DNA of 64,000 nt from Sandaracinobacteroides hominis (GCF_016464365.1 NZ_JADCUC010000003.1:372001-436000); one strand, 5' to 3'. Positions 40,417 through 49,243 are shown, counted from the first letter of the stretch. Notes: generated by a model from the sequence alone, not told the origin. Made by a program: numbers and translations.

Positions 40417-42762
40417 TCAGAAACGGATCGTGCCGGTGACGCCATAGGTGCGCGGATCGCCGAGCTGGCCGACGATCAGGCCGGTGGAGCCGGGCGCGGC
40501 GGTGAGGAAATCGAAATATTCGGTGTCGAAGGCGTTGCGCACCCAGCCATAGACTTCCCATCCCTTTTCGGAACGATAGCCGGCGCGCAGGTTGGTGAGC
40601 ACATAGCCTTCGACATTCTGGTAGCGTGACGGCGTCGGGCTGGAGGAGAAGTCCGACCGGAGCGAGCCGTCGATGCCGACATAGGCGTCGCCGCCGCCCG
40701 CCGGCAGGCGATATTCCCCACCGTAGCTCAACGCATATTCCGACACGCCGGGCAGCCGCCCACCGGAGGCGTCGACCATCTGCACCGAGCCACCCGACCG
40801 CTCGATCGGCGGCGGCGCGCCGGGAAAGGAGACATAGGATGCGTCGGTATAGGCGAAGTTCAGATAGGCGTTGAGGCGCGGGGTCGGACGGGCGCTGAAA
40901 TCGACTTCAAACCCCTGCGTCCGCACCTTGGGCACATTGGCGAGATAGCCGCGGATCACGCCGACCGAGCCGTTCACGACGGTCGCCTGATAGTCCTTGA
41001 TGTCGGTGCGGAAGGCAGCAATGTTGAGCGTCGCCGTGTTCTCGAACAGCGTCGATTTCACGCCGAACTCATAGTGGTTCACCTCCTCGGGCTTCACCGT
41101 CGCCGTTTCCAGCGCCGGGGTGACGCCATCCGCCAGCGTCGGCAGGCCGGAAAGGTTGATGCCGCCCGATTTGAAGCTGCGGGCATAGGTTGCATAGACC
41201 AGCAGCCTGTCGGTCGGCTTCCACGAGCCGGTAATGTCGCCCGAAATGTTCCAGTCGGAGAAGTCGGCTTCATATTGCTGGTTCTGCAGCACACCGTTCT
41301 TCAGCGCCTGCTGGGCTGGAGTCGGGTTGGCGAGGCCGCCCGTCACCACCGCATCATAGCTTCCCCATTTCTTGTCGTAGTTCACGCGCACGCCGGGCGA
41401 GATGCTGAACTGGTCGGAGATATTCCACGTCAGCTTGCCGTAAAGCGCGGCACTGGTGTTGCGATAGTGGATGTCGTTGTCGGAGCGCAGGCCGTCGAGC
41501 AGCGCCGGATTGGAGCCGTTCGTCGGCCCCAGCAGCCACAGCGAGGCGGCGCTGCCCTGCTCCTGCACGCCCTGCGTGTTGATCTCCTGGTGGAAGTAAT
41601 AGAGCCCCACCACATAGTCGAAGCGGTTGGAGCCGTTGGACGCCAGCCGCAGTTCCTGGCTGAACTGTTCCTGCTGCGAGGGGTTCATCGACAGCGTGGT
41701 GATCGGCAGGCCGGTGAAATCCCGGTCGTTCGCGGGCCGCCAATCCCAATCCCGATAGGCGGTGATCGAGGTCAGCGTCGCGGCCCCCAGATCCCAGTTG
41801 GCAAGGATGGAGCCGCCGAAGATCGTCTGCTTGGCCCGAAGCTGCGCATCGTTGTCGACCAGCCGGTCAAACGGATCGGTGCTGGCCGGCGCATAGTTCG
41901 ATAGCCGCGCAAGATTTGCATACTGGCGATTTGCGGAGCGGAGCGTCGGCACCACCCTCACATAGTTCTGCGCGAAGCCTTCCGGATTCTGCTGGTTCCA
42001 GTCGGCGCTCAGCGTAATATCGACTGTGTCGGTCGGCTCCCACAGCAGCTGTCCGCGCACACCGATATTGTCGAGCCCGTTCACGTCGCGCTCGGTGATG
42101 CTGTTATACAGCATCCCGTCGCGCCGCGTGAACGAGGTGCTGATGCGGGCGGCCAGCTTGTTTGCGACGATGGGGCCAGAGAGCGATGCCTTGGCCTGGA
42201 TGAAATCATAATTGCCATAGCTCAGCTCGGCCCGGCCCTCGAAATCGAAGCTGGGCTTGCGGGTGGTGATGCTGACGGCGCCGGCGGTGGTATTCTTGCC
42301 ATAGAGCGTGCCTTGCGGGCCGCGCAGCACTTCGATCGATTCCACATCGACGAAGTCCAGCGTCGCCGAGCCGATGCGGGCGTAATAGACCTGATCGACA
42401 TAGAGACCGACTCCCTGCTCGATACCGTCGTTGGTAAGGCCGAACGGCGCGCCGAGGCCGCGGATGTTGATTGCCGAGTTGCGCGGGTTGGACGTGATGA
42501 ACTGCACCGAAGGCTGCAGCTGCACCAGCCGGGCGACGTTGAAGGCGCCCTGCCGCTCCAGCGTCTCGCCGGTGACGACCGAGACGGCGATCGGCACGTC
42601 CTGCAGATCTTCGGATCTGCGGCGGGCGGTGATGATGATGTCGTTCGAGGCATCCGCCGCGTCGGCGGCGGCCAGATCGATCTGCGGCGTCTGGGCGAGC
42701 GCGCCCGTGCTGCCGACGATGGTCGCGAGGGCGGTGGAGAGGTGGTAGATGGTCAGGCGCAT
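40417..42762 (-). CDS. TonB-dependent outer-membrane receptor
   Basis: 781-residue outer-membrane transporter. Signal peptide about 1-24 (ending GALAQ), TonB-box-like SNDIIITARRRSEDLQDV, plug domain with IAVSVVTGETLERQGAFNVA and IEVLRGPQGTLYGKNTTAGA, then a 22-strand barrel ending GVTGTIRF (terminal Phe). GGAGGAT precedes ATG 42762. No siderophore signature; in this context with a YezD/OscA-like protein, an alkylsulfatase and an Rrf2 regulator, a sulfur compound is a more plausible ligand than iron. Confidence 0.92.
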   Translation of the reverse strand: MRLTIYHLSTALATIVGSTGALAQTPQIDLAAADAADASNDIIITARRRSEDLQDVPIAVSVVTGETLERQGAFNVARLVQLQPSVQFITSNPRNSAINIRGLGAPFGLTNDGIEQGVGLYVDQVYYARIGSATLDFVDVESIEVLRGPQGTLYGKNTTAGAVSITTRKPSFDFEGRAELSYGNYDFIQAKASLSGPIVANKLAARISTSFTRRDGMLYNSITERDVNGLDNIGVRGQLLWEPTDTVDITLSADWNQQNPEGFAQNYVRVVPTLRSANRQYANLARLSNYAPASTDPFDRLVDNDAQLRAKQTIFGGSILANWDLGAATLTSITAYRDWDWRPANDRDFTGLPITTLSMNPSQQEQFSQELRLASNGSNRFDYVVGLYYFHQEINTQGVQEQGSAASLWLLGPTNGSNPALLDGLRSDNDIHYRNTSAALYGKLTWNISDQFSISPGVRVNYDKKWGSYDAVVTGGLANPTPAQQALKNGVLQNQQYEADFSDWNISGDITGSWKPTDRLLVYATYARSFKSGGINLSGLPTLADGVTPALETATVKPEEVNHYEFGVKSTLFENTATLNIAAFRTDIKDYQATVVNGSVGVIRGYLANVPKVRTQGFEVDFSARPTPRLNAYLNFAYTDASYVSFPGAPPPIERSGGSVQMVDASGGRLPGVSEYALSYGGEYRLPAGGGDAYVGIDGSLRSDFSSSPTPSRYQNVEGYVLTNLRAGYRSEKGWEVYGWVRNAFDTEYFDFLTAAPGSTGLIVGQLGDPRTYGVTGTIRF

Positions 42763-42850
42763 GCAATCCTCCGGCAGAGGTCTGGAGAGAGGCATGGCTC
42801 CGGTTGTCCGGTCACCACGGAGTGAAATCAGGGCTGGAGGTCAGTTCAGC

Positions 42851-42895
42851 CCCTGTGGAATCAGCCCCCGTGAAATCAGCTTCTGTGAAATCAGC
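42851..42895. repeat. Three tandem 15-bp repeats at the 3' end of the DUF2292 gene
   Basis: On the plus strand the units are CCCTGTGGAATCAGC (42851-42865), CCCCGTGAAATCAGC (42866-42880) and TTCTGTGAAATCAGC (42881-42895); a decayed fourth unit precedes them. The last unit contains the DUF2292 stop codon (42891-42893), and each unit carries the same in-frame stop. They may be slippage products or a binding array before the receptor gene. Confidence 0.75.
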
Positions 42896-43070
42896 TTTGG
42901 GGAAGTCGTGTTTTCTCGGTCACGTCGATCTGCACGAGGCGCCCTTCGTGCACGGTGAGGCGGATGTCGCCGAAGCGGACCCGGCCCAGCGCCTCGGCAA
43001 CGATGGCGAGCGCGGCTTCCGTCGGCTGCACGGGCAGGTGCACCGGCCGGTCATGGCCCAGCGCGCTCAT
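42891..43070 (-). CDS. YezD/OscA-like small protein (DUF2292), 59 aa
   Basis: A 59-residue protein beginning MSALGHDRPVHLPVQPTEAA; the family core is IVAEALGRVRFGDIRLTVHE followed by GRLVQIDVTEKTRL, closely matching the DUF2292 pattern (FGxxxxTVHxGxxxQIxxxEKxR). Family members include OscA of Pseudomonas, connected with organosulfur use, and YezD of Bacillus. It has no signal peptide. ATG 43070 overlaps the upstream hydrolase stop (ATGA). Tandem 15-bp repeats begin at its stop codon. Confidence 0.85.
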   Translation of the reverse strand: MSALGHDRPVHLPVQPTEAALAIVAEALGRVRFGDIRLTVHEGRLVQIDVTEKTRLPQS

Positions 43071-43777
43071 GCCGGAAGCCCCCGGCCAAGACCGAGCGCG
43101 CCCTCGGAACCGATGGAGAGGAAGCGCGCCGCCTTGGCAAGGCTGCGGTCGGCATCCGCCCGCAGGCTCGCCGCATCGACCAGCCGGTCGACCAGCGAAA
43201 GCCCCAGCGGCCAGTCGCCCAGACCACTTTCGGCGTTGATGTGGCCACTGTGGCCGGCATCGACGAGATGGCTGCCCCAGCGGCCGGCAAATTCCGCCGA
43301 CCGTTCGAAGCTGGCATAGGGATCGTTGCGGCTGGCGACGAGCACCGACGGGAAAGGCAGCGGGTGGAAGGGTGTTGGCCCGAACTGCGAGACATTGGCG
43401 CAGGCCAGCGGATGTTCGGGATCGGCCGGCGCCACCAGCAAGGCGCCGGCGACGGGGTCGCGATAGCTCTGGCCGCACATGCTGGCCCACCAGGAAACCG
43501 CAAGGCAGCCAAGGCTGTGCGCGACGAGGATCACCGGCTGCGAGGCGCGGCGGATGGCTTCGTCCAGCCGCTGCACCCAGACATTGCGATCGGGCGAGTC
43601 CCACAGGCCCAGCGACACCCGCTGAAACCAGGGATAGCGATCCTCCCACCGGCTCTGCCAATGGGCCGGGCCGCTGTTGCCAAGGCCTGGCACGTTCAGG
43701 ATCGGCGGCTGCCCCGATCCCTGCCGGTTCAGCGCAGAGAGAGGTGTGCGATCGGCAAATCGATTGGTTGTCGTCAT
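43067..43777 (-). CDS. RBBP9/YdeN-family serine hydrolase
   Basis: Alpha/beta hydrolase of the RBBP9/YdeN family, 236 residues, cytoplasmic. PILNVPGLGNSGPAHWQSRW is the family opening; the nucleophile elbow is ILVAHSLGCLAVSWWA (Ser about 93), and the base is in the His-rich HLVDAGHSGHINAESGLG. It is first in the unit hydrolase-DUF2292-receptor-kinase. Upstream lie repeated GGAGACAT elements and a palindrome. Confidence 0.87.
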   Translation of the reverse strand: MTTTNRFADRTPLSALNRQGSGQPPILNVPGLGNSGPAHWQSRWEDRYPWFQRVSLGLWDSPDRNVWVQRLDEAIRRASQPVILVAHSLGCLAVSWWASMCGQSYRDPVAGALLVAPADPEHPLACANVSQFGPTPFHPLPFPSVLVASRNDPYASFERSAEFAGRWGSHLVDAGHSGHINAESGLGDWPLGLSLVDRLVDAASLRADADRSLAKAARFLSIGSEGALGLGRGLPA

Positions 43778-43830
43778 CCCGCGTCTCCCTTCTTGCCCGG
43801 AGACATCCGTCTCCTTTCAGCTTGGAGACA

Positions 43831-43843
43831 TGAGTCTAACTCA
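43831..43843. promoter_or_regulatory. Perfect 13-nt palindrome, candidate regulator site
   Basis: TGAGT-CTA-ACTCA is a perfect odd palindrome, 54 bases upstream of the hydrolase ATG and 50 from the Rrf2 stop. Nearby, GGAGACAT occurs twice (43799 and 43824), the first forming the inverted pair GGAGAC-ATCC-GTCTCC. This is the best candidate operator for the Rrf2 protein or another sulfur regulator. Confidence 0.45.
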
Positions 43844-43892
43844 ACTTAAGTGATAGACAAGCCCGATTCCGCCGAAGCGTGGCTTGGCCGCG

Positions 43893-44315
43893 CTAAAGCA
43901 GGACTTCGCCAGGGGAGTCGGCCAGCGTGAACTTGTCGAGAACCTCCGCCGTCGCATCCCGCACGGCGAGCATGATGGGCCGCAGGTAACATTCATTCTC
44001 TGGCACGCAATTTTCGCACGGCTCATAGGCAAGGCGGGCAGCACAGGGCACCAGCGCCAGCGAGCCGCGCGTGATGCGGACGATATCGCCGAGGCTGACG
44101 CTGGAGGGCTCGCGTTCCAGCCAATAGCCGCCCAGCCGCCCACGCTTGGTGCCGACGACCCCCTCCCGCGAGAGTTCCGAGAGGATGACGGTAAGGAACT
44201 TGCGCGGGATGCGCTGCGTGTCGGCGATTTCGCCGATCTGGATGGGGCCATCGCCGTGGCGTTGGGCAAGATAGAGGAGCGCTCGCATGGCGTAGCGCGA
44301 TTTCATGTTCAGCAT
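43893..44315 (-). CDS. Rrf2 family transcriptional regulator
   Basis: Winged-helix regulator of 140 residues. N-terminal MKSRYAMRALLYLAQRHGDG, helix-turn-helix IQIGEIADTQRIPRKFLTVI and wing GTKRGRLGGYWL are diagnostic. Four Cys (C91, C100, C103, C109; segment CENCVPENEC) could hold an Fe-S cluster or act as a thiol sensor. It resembles the IscR/NsrR/CymR group, so it may respond to sulfur or redox state. It is upstream of and co-oriented with the hydrolase-DUF2292-receptor unit. Confidence 0.9.
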   Translation of the reverse strand: MLNMKSRYAMRALLYLAQRHGDGPIQIGEIADTQRIPRKFLTVILSELSREGVVGTKRGRLGGYWLEREPSSVSLGDIVRITRGSLALVPCAARLAYEPCENCVPENECYLRPIMLAVRDATAEVLDKFTLADSPGEVLL

Positions 44316-44478
44316 TGCCCGCGCGCATGCGCCTCAAGGGCGATTTTATCAACCCTTTTGGCAGACTTTGCGGCCCTCCTCCCGCAGCGAAAGCATCCAC
44401 CATGCGGATAGTGTGGCTGCAAAGCGGCCGGCGGCTGCAGAACCGCCTATCATTTCGCCTCTGGAGCGAGACGGACAT

Positions 44479-46041
44479 ATGACGCTGAAGCAGCAACTGG
44501 AAGACATCGTCGGCGCGGCCGGTGTGAGCGACGACCTGGCACGGCGGGAGCTGTTCAGCGAGGATATCTGGCAGCGTGGCGGCCATGTCGCAGCGCTGGT
44601 GGCGGTGCCGCGTTCGGTGGCAGAGATTTCCGCCATCGCCAAGGCGGCAAGCGTGGCGGGCGTACCGCTTTCGCTGCGCGGCGCGGGCATGAGCTATACC
44701 GGCTCCTACCTGCCCGAAAGCGACACCGGGGTGGCGCTGGACCTTACCGCCATGAACCGGGTGCTGCGCATCAGCCCCGAGGACATGACCGTTACCGTCG
44801 AAGCCGGTTGCAGCTGGGCGACGCTGAACGACGCGCTGAAGCCATTGGGCCTGCGCACGCCCTTCTGGGGGCCGATGTCGGGGATTTACTCCACAATCGG
44901 CGGCGGGCTTTCGCAGCTGAATGCGATGTTCGGGGCCGGGCATTATGGCACCTCCAGCGAGAGCGTGATCGCGCTGACGATGGTGCTGGGCGACGGGCGG
45001 GTGCTGAAGACCGGGGCCCGCGGGCCGGATGGCGAAACGCCCTTCTATCGCAATTTCGGGCCGGATCTCGCCGGGTTGTTCATGGGCGACAGCGGCGTGT
45101 TCGGGATCAAGGCCGAGGTCACGCTGCGGCTGATCCGCCGGCCAGCCCATGAGGATCAGGCTTCGTTCCAGTTCGGAACCGGCCAGGAGCTGCTGCAGGC
45201 GATGGCGGAAATGGCGCGGGCGGGGATCGCCTGCGAGATGTGCGCCTTCGATCCCGGCCTCACCAAGGTGCGGATGGCACGCGCCTCGCTCACCAGCGAC
45301 GTGAAGACCTTGGGCTCGGTCATCTCGAGCCAGAAATCGCTGGGCAAGGGGCTGATGGCGGCGGCGAAGATCGCGCTGGCCGGCCGCAAGTTCATCGAGG
45401 AAGACAGCTATCCTTTGCATGTGATCGCCGAAGGGCGCAGCGAAGCGGGCGTCGCGCACGACATGGCGGAAGCGCGGGCGATTGCAGCGCGCTTTGGCGG
45501 CGAGGAGATCGAGAACACCATCGCCAAGGTGATCCGCTCCATGCCCTTCCCGCCGCCCAATTCGATGCTGGGACCGCGGGGCGAGGCCTGGGCACCGGTG
45601 CACGGGCATGTGTCGCTGTCGAACGCGCCGGCGATGTTCGGCGAGATACTGGCGATGTTCGAGGCCCGCGCGGCGGAGTTCGAGGCGGCGGGGGTTTCGA
45701 CCGGCTTCCTGTTCACCAGCCTTGCGACCAATGCGCTGACGATCGAGCCGGTGTTCTACTGGCCCACCGGCTATCGGCCCGTCCACGCCTCCATGGTGGA
45801 GCCGGCGCACCTGCAACGGCTGACCAAGTTCAACGACAATCCCGAGGCTACCGCCGTGGTGGCTTCCGCGCGCAAGGCCGTCATCGAAATCGCCCGCCGC
45901 TATGGCTGCGCACATTTCCAGATCGGCCGCAGCTATCCCTATCTGGAAAGCCGGGACGAAGCCTCCGTCGCGCTGCTGCAGGCGGTGAAGGACAGCGTCG
46001 ATCCGGACCATGTGGTGAACCGGGGAATCCTGGGGCTGTGA
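44479..46041 (+). CDS. FAD-linked oxidase (D-lactate/glycolate dehydrogenase-like)
   Basis: FAD-binding (PCMH-type) oxidoreductase, about 520 residues. FAD-binding segment: VPRSVAEISAIAKAASVAGV, then PLSLRGAGMSYTGSYLPESD and the GPMSGIYSTIGGGLSQLNAM loop, GDSGVFGIKAEVTLRLI, and C-terminal VDPDHVVNRGILGL, typical of the FAD-oxidase C family. Substrate probably a 2-hydroxy acid or alkyl alcohol. GTGA overlap with the next gene links it to a quinone oxidoreductase-like gene. Confidence 0.85.
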   Translation: MTLKQQLEDIVGAAGVSDDLARRELFSEDIWQRGGHVAALVAVPRSVAEISAIAKAASVAGVPLSLRGAGMSYTGSYLPESDTGVALDLTAMNRVLRISPEDMTVTVEAGCSWATLNDALKPLGLRTPFWGPMSGIYSTIGGGLSQLNAMFGAGHYGTSSESVIALTMVLGDGRVLKTGARGPDGETPFYRNFGPDLAGLFMGDSGVFGIKAEVTLRLIRRPAHEDQASFQFGTGQELLQAMAEMARAGIACEMCAFDPGLTKVRMARASLTSDVKTLGSVISSQKSLGKGLMAAAKIALAGRKFIEEDSYPLHVIAEGRSEAGVAHDMAEARAIAARFGGEEIENTIAKVIRSMPFPPPNSMLGPRGEAWAPVHGHVSLSNAPAMFGEILAMFEARAAEFEAAGVSTGFLFTSLATNALTIEPVFYWPTGYRPVHASMVEPAHLQRLTKFNDNPEATAVVASARKAVIEIARRYGCAHFQIGRSYPYLESRDEASVALLQAVKDSVDPDHVVNRGILGL

Positions 46042-47030
46042 GCAGCCGGGCGATCCGGATGGAGCGCTTCGCGGCGAGCTTCCGCGAGGCCGCCGATATC
46101 GTGACGCTGGAGGAATTGCCGCCTGCAGTCGGCGAGATCGCGGTGCGCAACAGCTGGTGCGGCGTGAACGGCGTGTTCGACACGCAGATCGCCCGCAACG
46201 CTGTGGACTATGTAAAGGTCGACCTGCCGACCTTCACCGGCGTCGAGGCAATGGGTGTCGTGGAGGCCGTGGGCGACGGCGTTGCCGGCTTTGCTGTCGG
46301 CGACCATGTGGTGACGACGCGGTTCGGCGGCGGCTATCGCGAACGCAACGTCGCCTCTGCGGGTCGCTTCGTGCCCGTTCCGGGGCCTGAGCGGGAGTGG
46401 CTGGCGCTGGCATCCACCGGCGTTTCGGCGCTGCTGGCGCTGGACCATGGCGAGGCGAAGGCGGGCGAGACGGTGGCGATCTCGGCGGCGGCCGGCGGCC
46501 TTGGGCATCTGCTGGTGCAGCTGGCGAAACTGCGCGGCTGCCAGGTGATCGGCATTGCCGGCGGTGCGGAAAAGGGCGCGATGGTGCGCGAACTGGGCGC
46601 CGACGACGTGATCGACTACCACGCCGTGCCCATCGGCGAGGCTTTGGCCGGGCGAAAGATCGATGTCGCCATCGATACCGTCAGCGGCGCGGTGTTCGAC
46701 GCGATGCTGGCCAATATGGCCGATCATGGCCGGCTGGTGGTGGCGGGCGCAGCTGCCGATCTGGAGGGCAAGCCCGAGATCGTCACCGGGCCTCGCATCG
46801 CCCACAGCATCTATTATCGCGGCGTGTCCGTGCGCGGCTTCATGAACGGGCTGCTGACAGCGAAATGGCCGGCGGCGCGCGCGGCGCTGTTCGATCTTTA
46901 TCGGGCAGGCAAGCTCGACATCCGCTTCGATCAGCCGGGTTTTGCCGGGCTTGAGGGCGTTTATGATGCCGTCGAGCGGCTGCTTTCCAGACATTCCTCG
47001 GGCAAGGTCGTTGTCGACCTCCGCCCCTGA
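46038..47030 (+). CDS. Quinone oxidoreductase-like MDR protein
   Basis: Medium-chain dehydrogenase/reductase without the structural zinc lobe, 330 residues. The Rossmann motif is VAISAAAGGLGHLLVQLAKL (about 140), NADPH-type, with IGIAGGAEKGAMVRELGADD and VIDYHA. GTG 46038 is used because it overlaps the preceding stop (GTGA); ATG 46059 is an alternative. It probably reduces an enone or quinone produced by the upstream oxidase. Confidence 0.85.
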   Translation: MSSRAIRMERFAASFREAADIVTLEELPPAVGEIAVRNSWCGVNGVFDTQIARNAVDYVKVDLPTFTGVEAMGVVEAVGDGVAGFAVGDHVVTTRFGGGYRERNVASAGRFVPVPGPEREWLALASTGVSALLALDHGEAKAGETVAISAAAGGLGHLLVQLAKLRGCQVIGIAGGAEKGAMVRELGADDVIDYHAVPIGEALAGRKIDVAIDTVSGAVFDAMLANMADHGRLVVAGAAADLEGKPEIVTGPRIAHSIYYRGVSVRGFMNGLLTAKWPAARAALFDLYRAGKLDIRFDQPGFAGLEGVYDAVERLLSRHSSGKVVVDLRP

Positions 47031-47046
47031 ACCGGAGTTTTTCCAG

Positions 47047-48066
47047 ATGTTTGCCTATCAGATCGGCCCGCAGCAGGGCATCGCTTCGCTGAACCGCGCA
47101 GACGTCACAACGCCAGTGCCGGGCGCCGGCGAAGTGCTGGTGAAGGTGAAGCGGGTGTGCCTGAACCACCGCGACCTGCTGATCGTTTCCGGAAAATATG
47201 GCCCGACGCGCCCGGAAAACCGCATCCCCTGCTCGGACGGTGTGGGCGAAGTGGCGGCGGTGGGCGAGGGCGTTTCGGACCTTGCCATAGGCGACCGCGT
47301 GAGCTGCGGGCATTTCGTCACCTGGCTGGATGGCGCCTTCTCGCAATCCATCTTCGGTGCCGACCTGGGTGTCAGCCGCGACGGCTGGCTGGCGGAATAT
47401 GTGCGGGTGCCGGCAGCAGCCCTGCAGAAGATTCCGGCGAGCATTTCCGACGAATCCGCAGCCCCCCTCGCCGCCGCAGGCCTCACCGCCTGGCACGCCG
47501 TTGTAGAATTCGGCGGCGTGAAGCCCGGCGATATCGTGCTCGCCCCCGGCACAGGCGGCGTTTCCATCTTCGCCTTGCAGATCGCCAAGATGGCCGGCGC
47601 CCGCGTCGTCGTCACCTCCTCCTCCGACGAGAAGCTGGAGATCGCCCGCAAGCTGGGGGCGGACATCACCCTCAACTATCGCACCACGCCGGATTGGCCG
47701 GGCGCGCTGATGGCGGCGACCGGCGGGCACGGCGCCGACATCGTGCTGGAAATGGGCGGACAGGCGGCGCTGGCGCAGTCGATCGCCGCCGCCGCCGTCA
47801 ACGGCCGCATCGCCATCATCGGCGCGCTGGCGGGGCCTGCGGGCGAATCCATCCCGAATTTCCCCTCGATCATCGGCAAGAACCTGCTGCTGAAGGGCAT
47901 CGCGGCGGGTAGTCAGGCAATGTTCGGCCGCTTCGTGGCGGCAGTGGCGGCAAACGGACTGGAGCCGGTGATCGACCGCGCCTTTCCGTTCAACGAAGCG
48001 AAGGCCGCCTACGCGCATCTCCACTCAGGCGCGCACATCGGCAAGGTGATGATCGAAGTCGGCTGA
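47047..48066 (+). CDS. Zinc-independent NAD(P)-dependent alcohol dehydrogenase (MDR)
   Basis: Second MDR paralogue, 339 residues. VKRVCLNHRDLLIVSGKYGP replaces the usual catalytic zinc Cys/His set, EVAAVGEGVSDLAIGDRVS, and Rossmann motif IVLAPGTGGVSIFALQIAKM (about 180) followed by VVVTSSSDEKLEIARKLGAD. Starts 16 bases after the preceding gene, so the three oxidoreductases form one operon, probably a catabolic module for a hydroxylated compound. Confidence 0.86.
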   Translation: MFAYQIGPQQGIASLNRADVTTPVPGAGEVLVKVKRVCLNHRDLLIVSGKYGPTRPENRIPCSDGVGEVAAVGEGVSDLAIGDRVSCGHFVTWLDGAFSQSIFGADLGVSRDGWLAEYVRVPAAALQKIPASISDESAAPLAAAGLTAWHAVVEFGGVKPGDIVLAPGTGGVSIFALQIAKMAGARVVVTSSSDEKLEIARKLGADITLNYRTTPDWPGALMAATGGHGADIVLEMGGQAALAQSIAAAAVNGRIAIIGALAGPAGESIPNFPSIIGKNLLLKGIAAGSQAMFGRFVAAVAANGLEPVIDRAFPFNEAKAAYAHLHSGAHIGKVMIEVG

Positions 48067-48104
48067 GCGCCCATCACCTCTTCTGGAGCGGAGTAACAAG
48101 GAAA

Positions 48105-48126
48105 GGGACGGTCTTTCGACCGGCCC
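48105..48126 (-). terminator. Probable terminator of the DUF1838 gene
   Basis: Stem GGGACGGTC (48105-48113) with GACCGGCCC (48118-48126), one mismatch, loop TTTC. Read on the minus strand it is followed by TTTCCTTGTTAC, T-rich, placing it correctly 22 bases past the DUF1838 stop. It may also act on the opposing alcohol dehydrogenase transcript. Confidence 0.6.
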
Positions 48127-48148
48127 CTCCTGATCCACTTGCCTCAGC

Positions 48149-49147
48149 CTAGCGCGGTTGCGGTGGCTTTGGCGGGGTCCAGCCGGCCGGTACCGGGGCC
48201 GGGGTCTGTTCGCGGGCGAAATTCTCCAGGCTGGAGAGCGACGGGCCATAATCCTCGGTGGGGGCGCTCAGCCACTTCTTGTCCATCGCGGCGGCGGCGG
48301 CGACGATGTCGGCCGGCAGCTCCTTGATACTGTTGGCGGTGGCGAAATGGGTGAAATAGCTGATATGGCCTTCGGCCTGCCCCATCAGCATCCACGGCAG
48401 CCAGGGCGTGATGCGCGACCAGGCACCGATATGCTTCAGGTGCGTCATCTTCGGGTTCAGGACATCTGCCTTCTTCACCGTGTAGATGAAATGCTCGGAG
48501 ACGCGGTTCATCCTGCCCGAACTTTCGCGCACCCATTTATCCGGCTGCAGCGCGTTCGGATACATCATGTCGATGCCGGTCTGGCAGACGAGCGTATCGT
48601 CCGGACCCTCAAACCAGTTGAGCAGGAACGGCTTCTTCGGCGGCGCCTTGTCGTCGCGCAGGCCACCATAGGAGGGGCCGCCCTGGATCCAGGCGCTGTG
48701 CGTGAAGTTGAACGGATCGTTGGCGATCGGCACAACGCGCACATCCTCATTGGTGTAGGGGTTGCGCCAGGTCTTCAGGATCTCCCTGGTTTCGGGATCG
48801 CGATAGAAGACGATCTCGCGCAGCATCCGGCGCCAGTCGCCGTTGGGCAGCTGCTTGATGCGAACGAAGCTGAAGCCATCGACTTCGAACAGGGTGCGAA
48901 CGGTTTCGTTCGGGCGAACGCCGAAGGCCTTGCCCTTGATCCAGCCGATCTTCTCGTTGTTGGGGTTCAGGTCGCCGTCCATCCGCGCATAGGTATCGCG
49001 GTTCCAGATCGGGTCCTTGAAATCGATCTTCGTCACGAACGGCGGCGCGCCGGTGGCGGCCATTGCCGGTGCGGCGACGGTAGCGGCGGTGGCGGCCGCC
49101 AGCCCGGCGAACTGCAACCCTTGCCGGCGGGTGATTCCGTTATCCAT
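48149..49147 (-). CDS. Tat-exported DUF1838 protein
   Basis: 332-residue exported protein of the DUF1838 family, function unknown. The Tat signal is GITRRQGLQFAGLAAATAAT (about 4-23) followed by an Ala-rich h-region and cleavage near AMAATGA. Conserved-looking blocks: IKGKAFGVRPNETVRTLFEV, LREIVFYRDPETREILKTWR, GRMNRVSEHFIYTVKKADVL and THFATANSIKELPADIVAAA. ATG 49147 is chosen because it starts the signal; 19 earlier in-frame residues look non-coding. The folded-export route suggests a cofactor or oligomer. Confidence 0.8.
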   Translation of the reverse strand: MDNGITRRQGLQFAGLAAATAATVAAPAMAATGAPPFVTKIDFKDPIWNRDTYARMDGDLNPNNEKIGWIKGKAFGVRPNETVRTLFEVDGFSFVRIKQLPNGDWRRMLREIVFYRDPETREILKTWRNPYTNEDVRVVPIANDPFNFTHSAWIQGGPSYGGLRDDKAPPKKPFLLNWFEGPDDTLVCQTGIDMMYPNALQPDKWVRESSGRMNRVSEHFIYTVKKADVLNPKMTHLKHIGAWSRITPWLPWMLMGQAEGHISYFTHFATANSIKELPADIVAAAAAMDKKWLSAPTEDYGPSLSSLENFAREQTPAPVPAGWTPPKPPQPR

Positions 49148-49243
49148 TCTCGGCTCCCTGAGATTTTGACGTTGCAACCTGTTGCGCGCGCAGGCGGGCG
49201 TCACGCGCGGAGCGGTGTTTGGCCGCCTTGCGGATAGAGCGCC

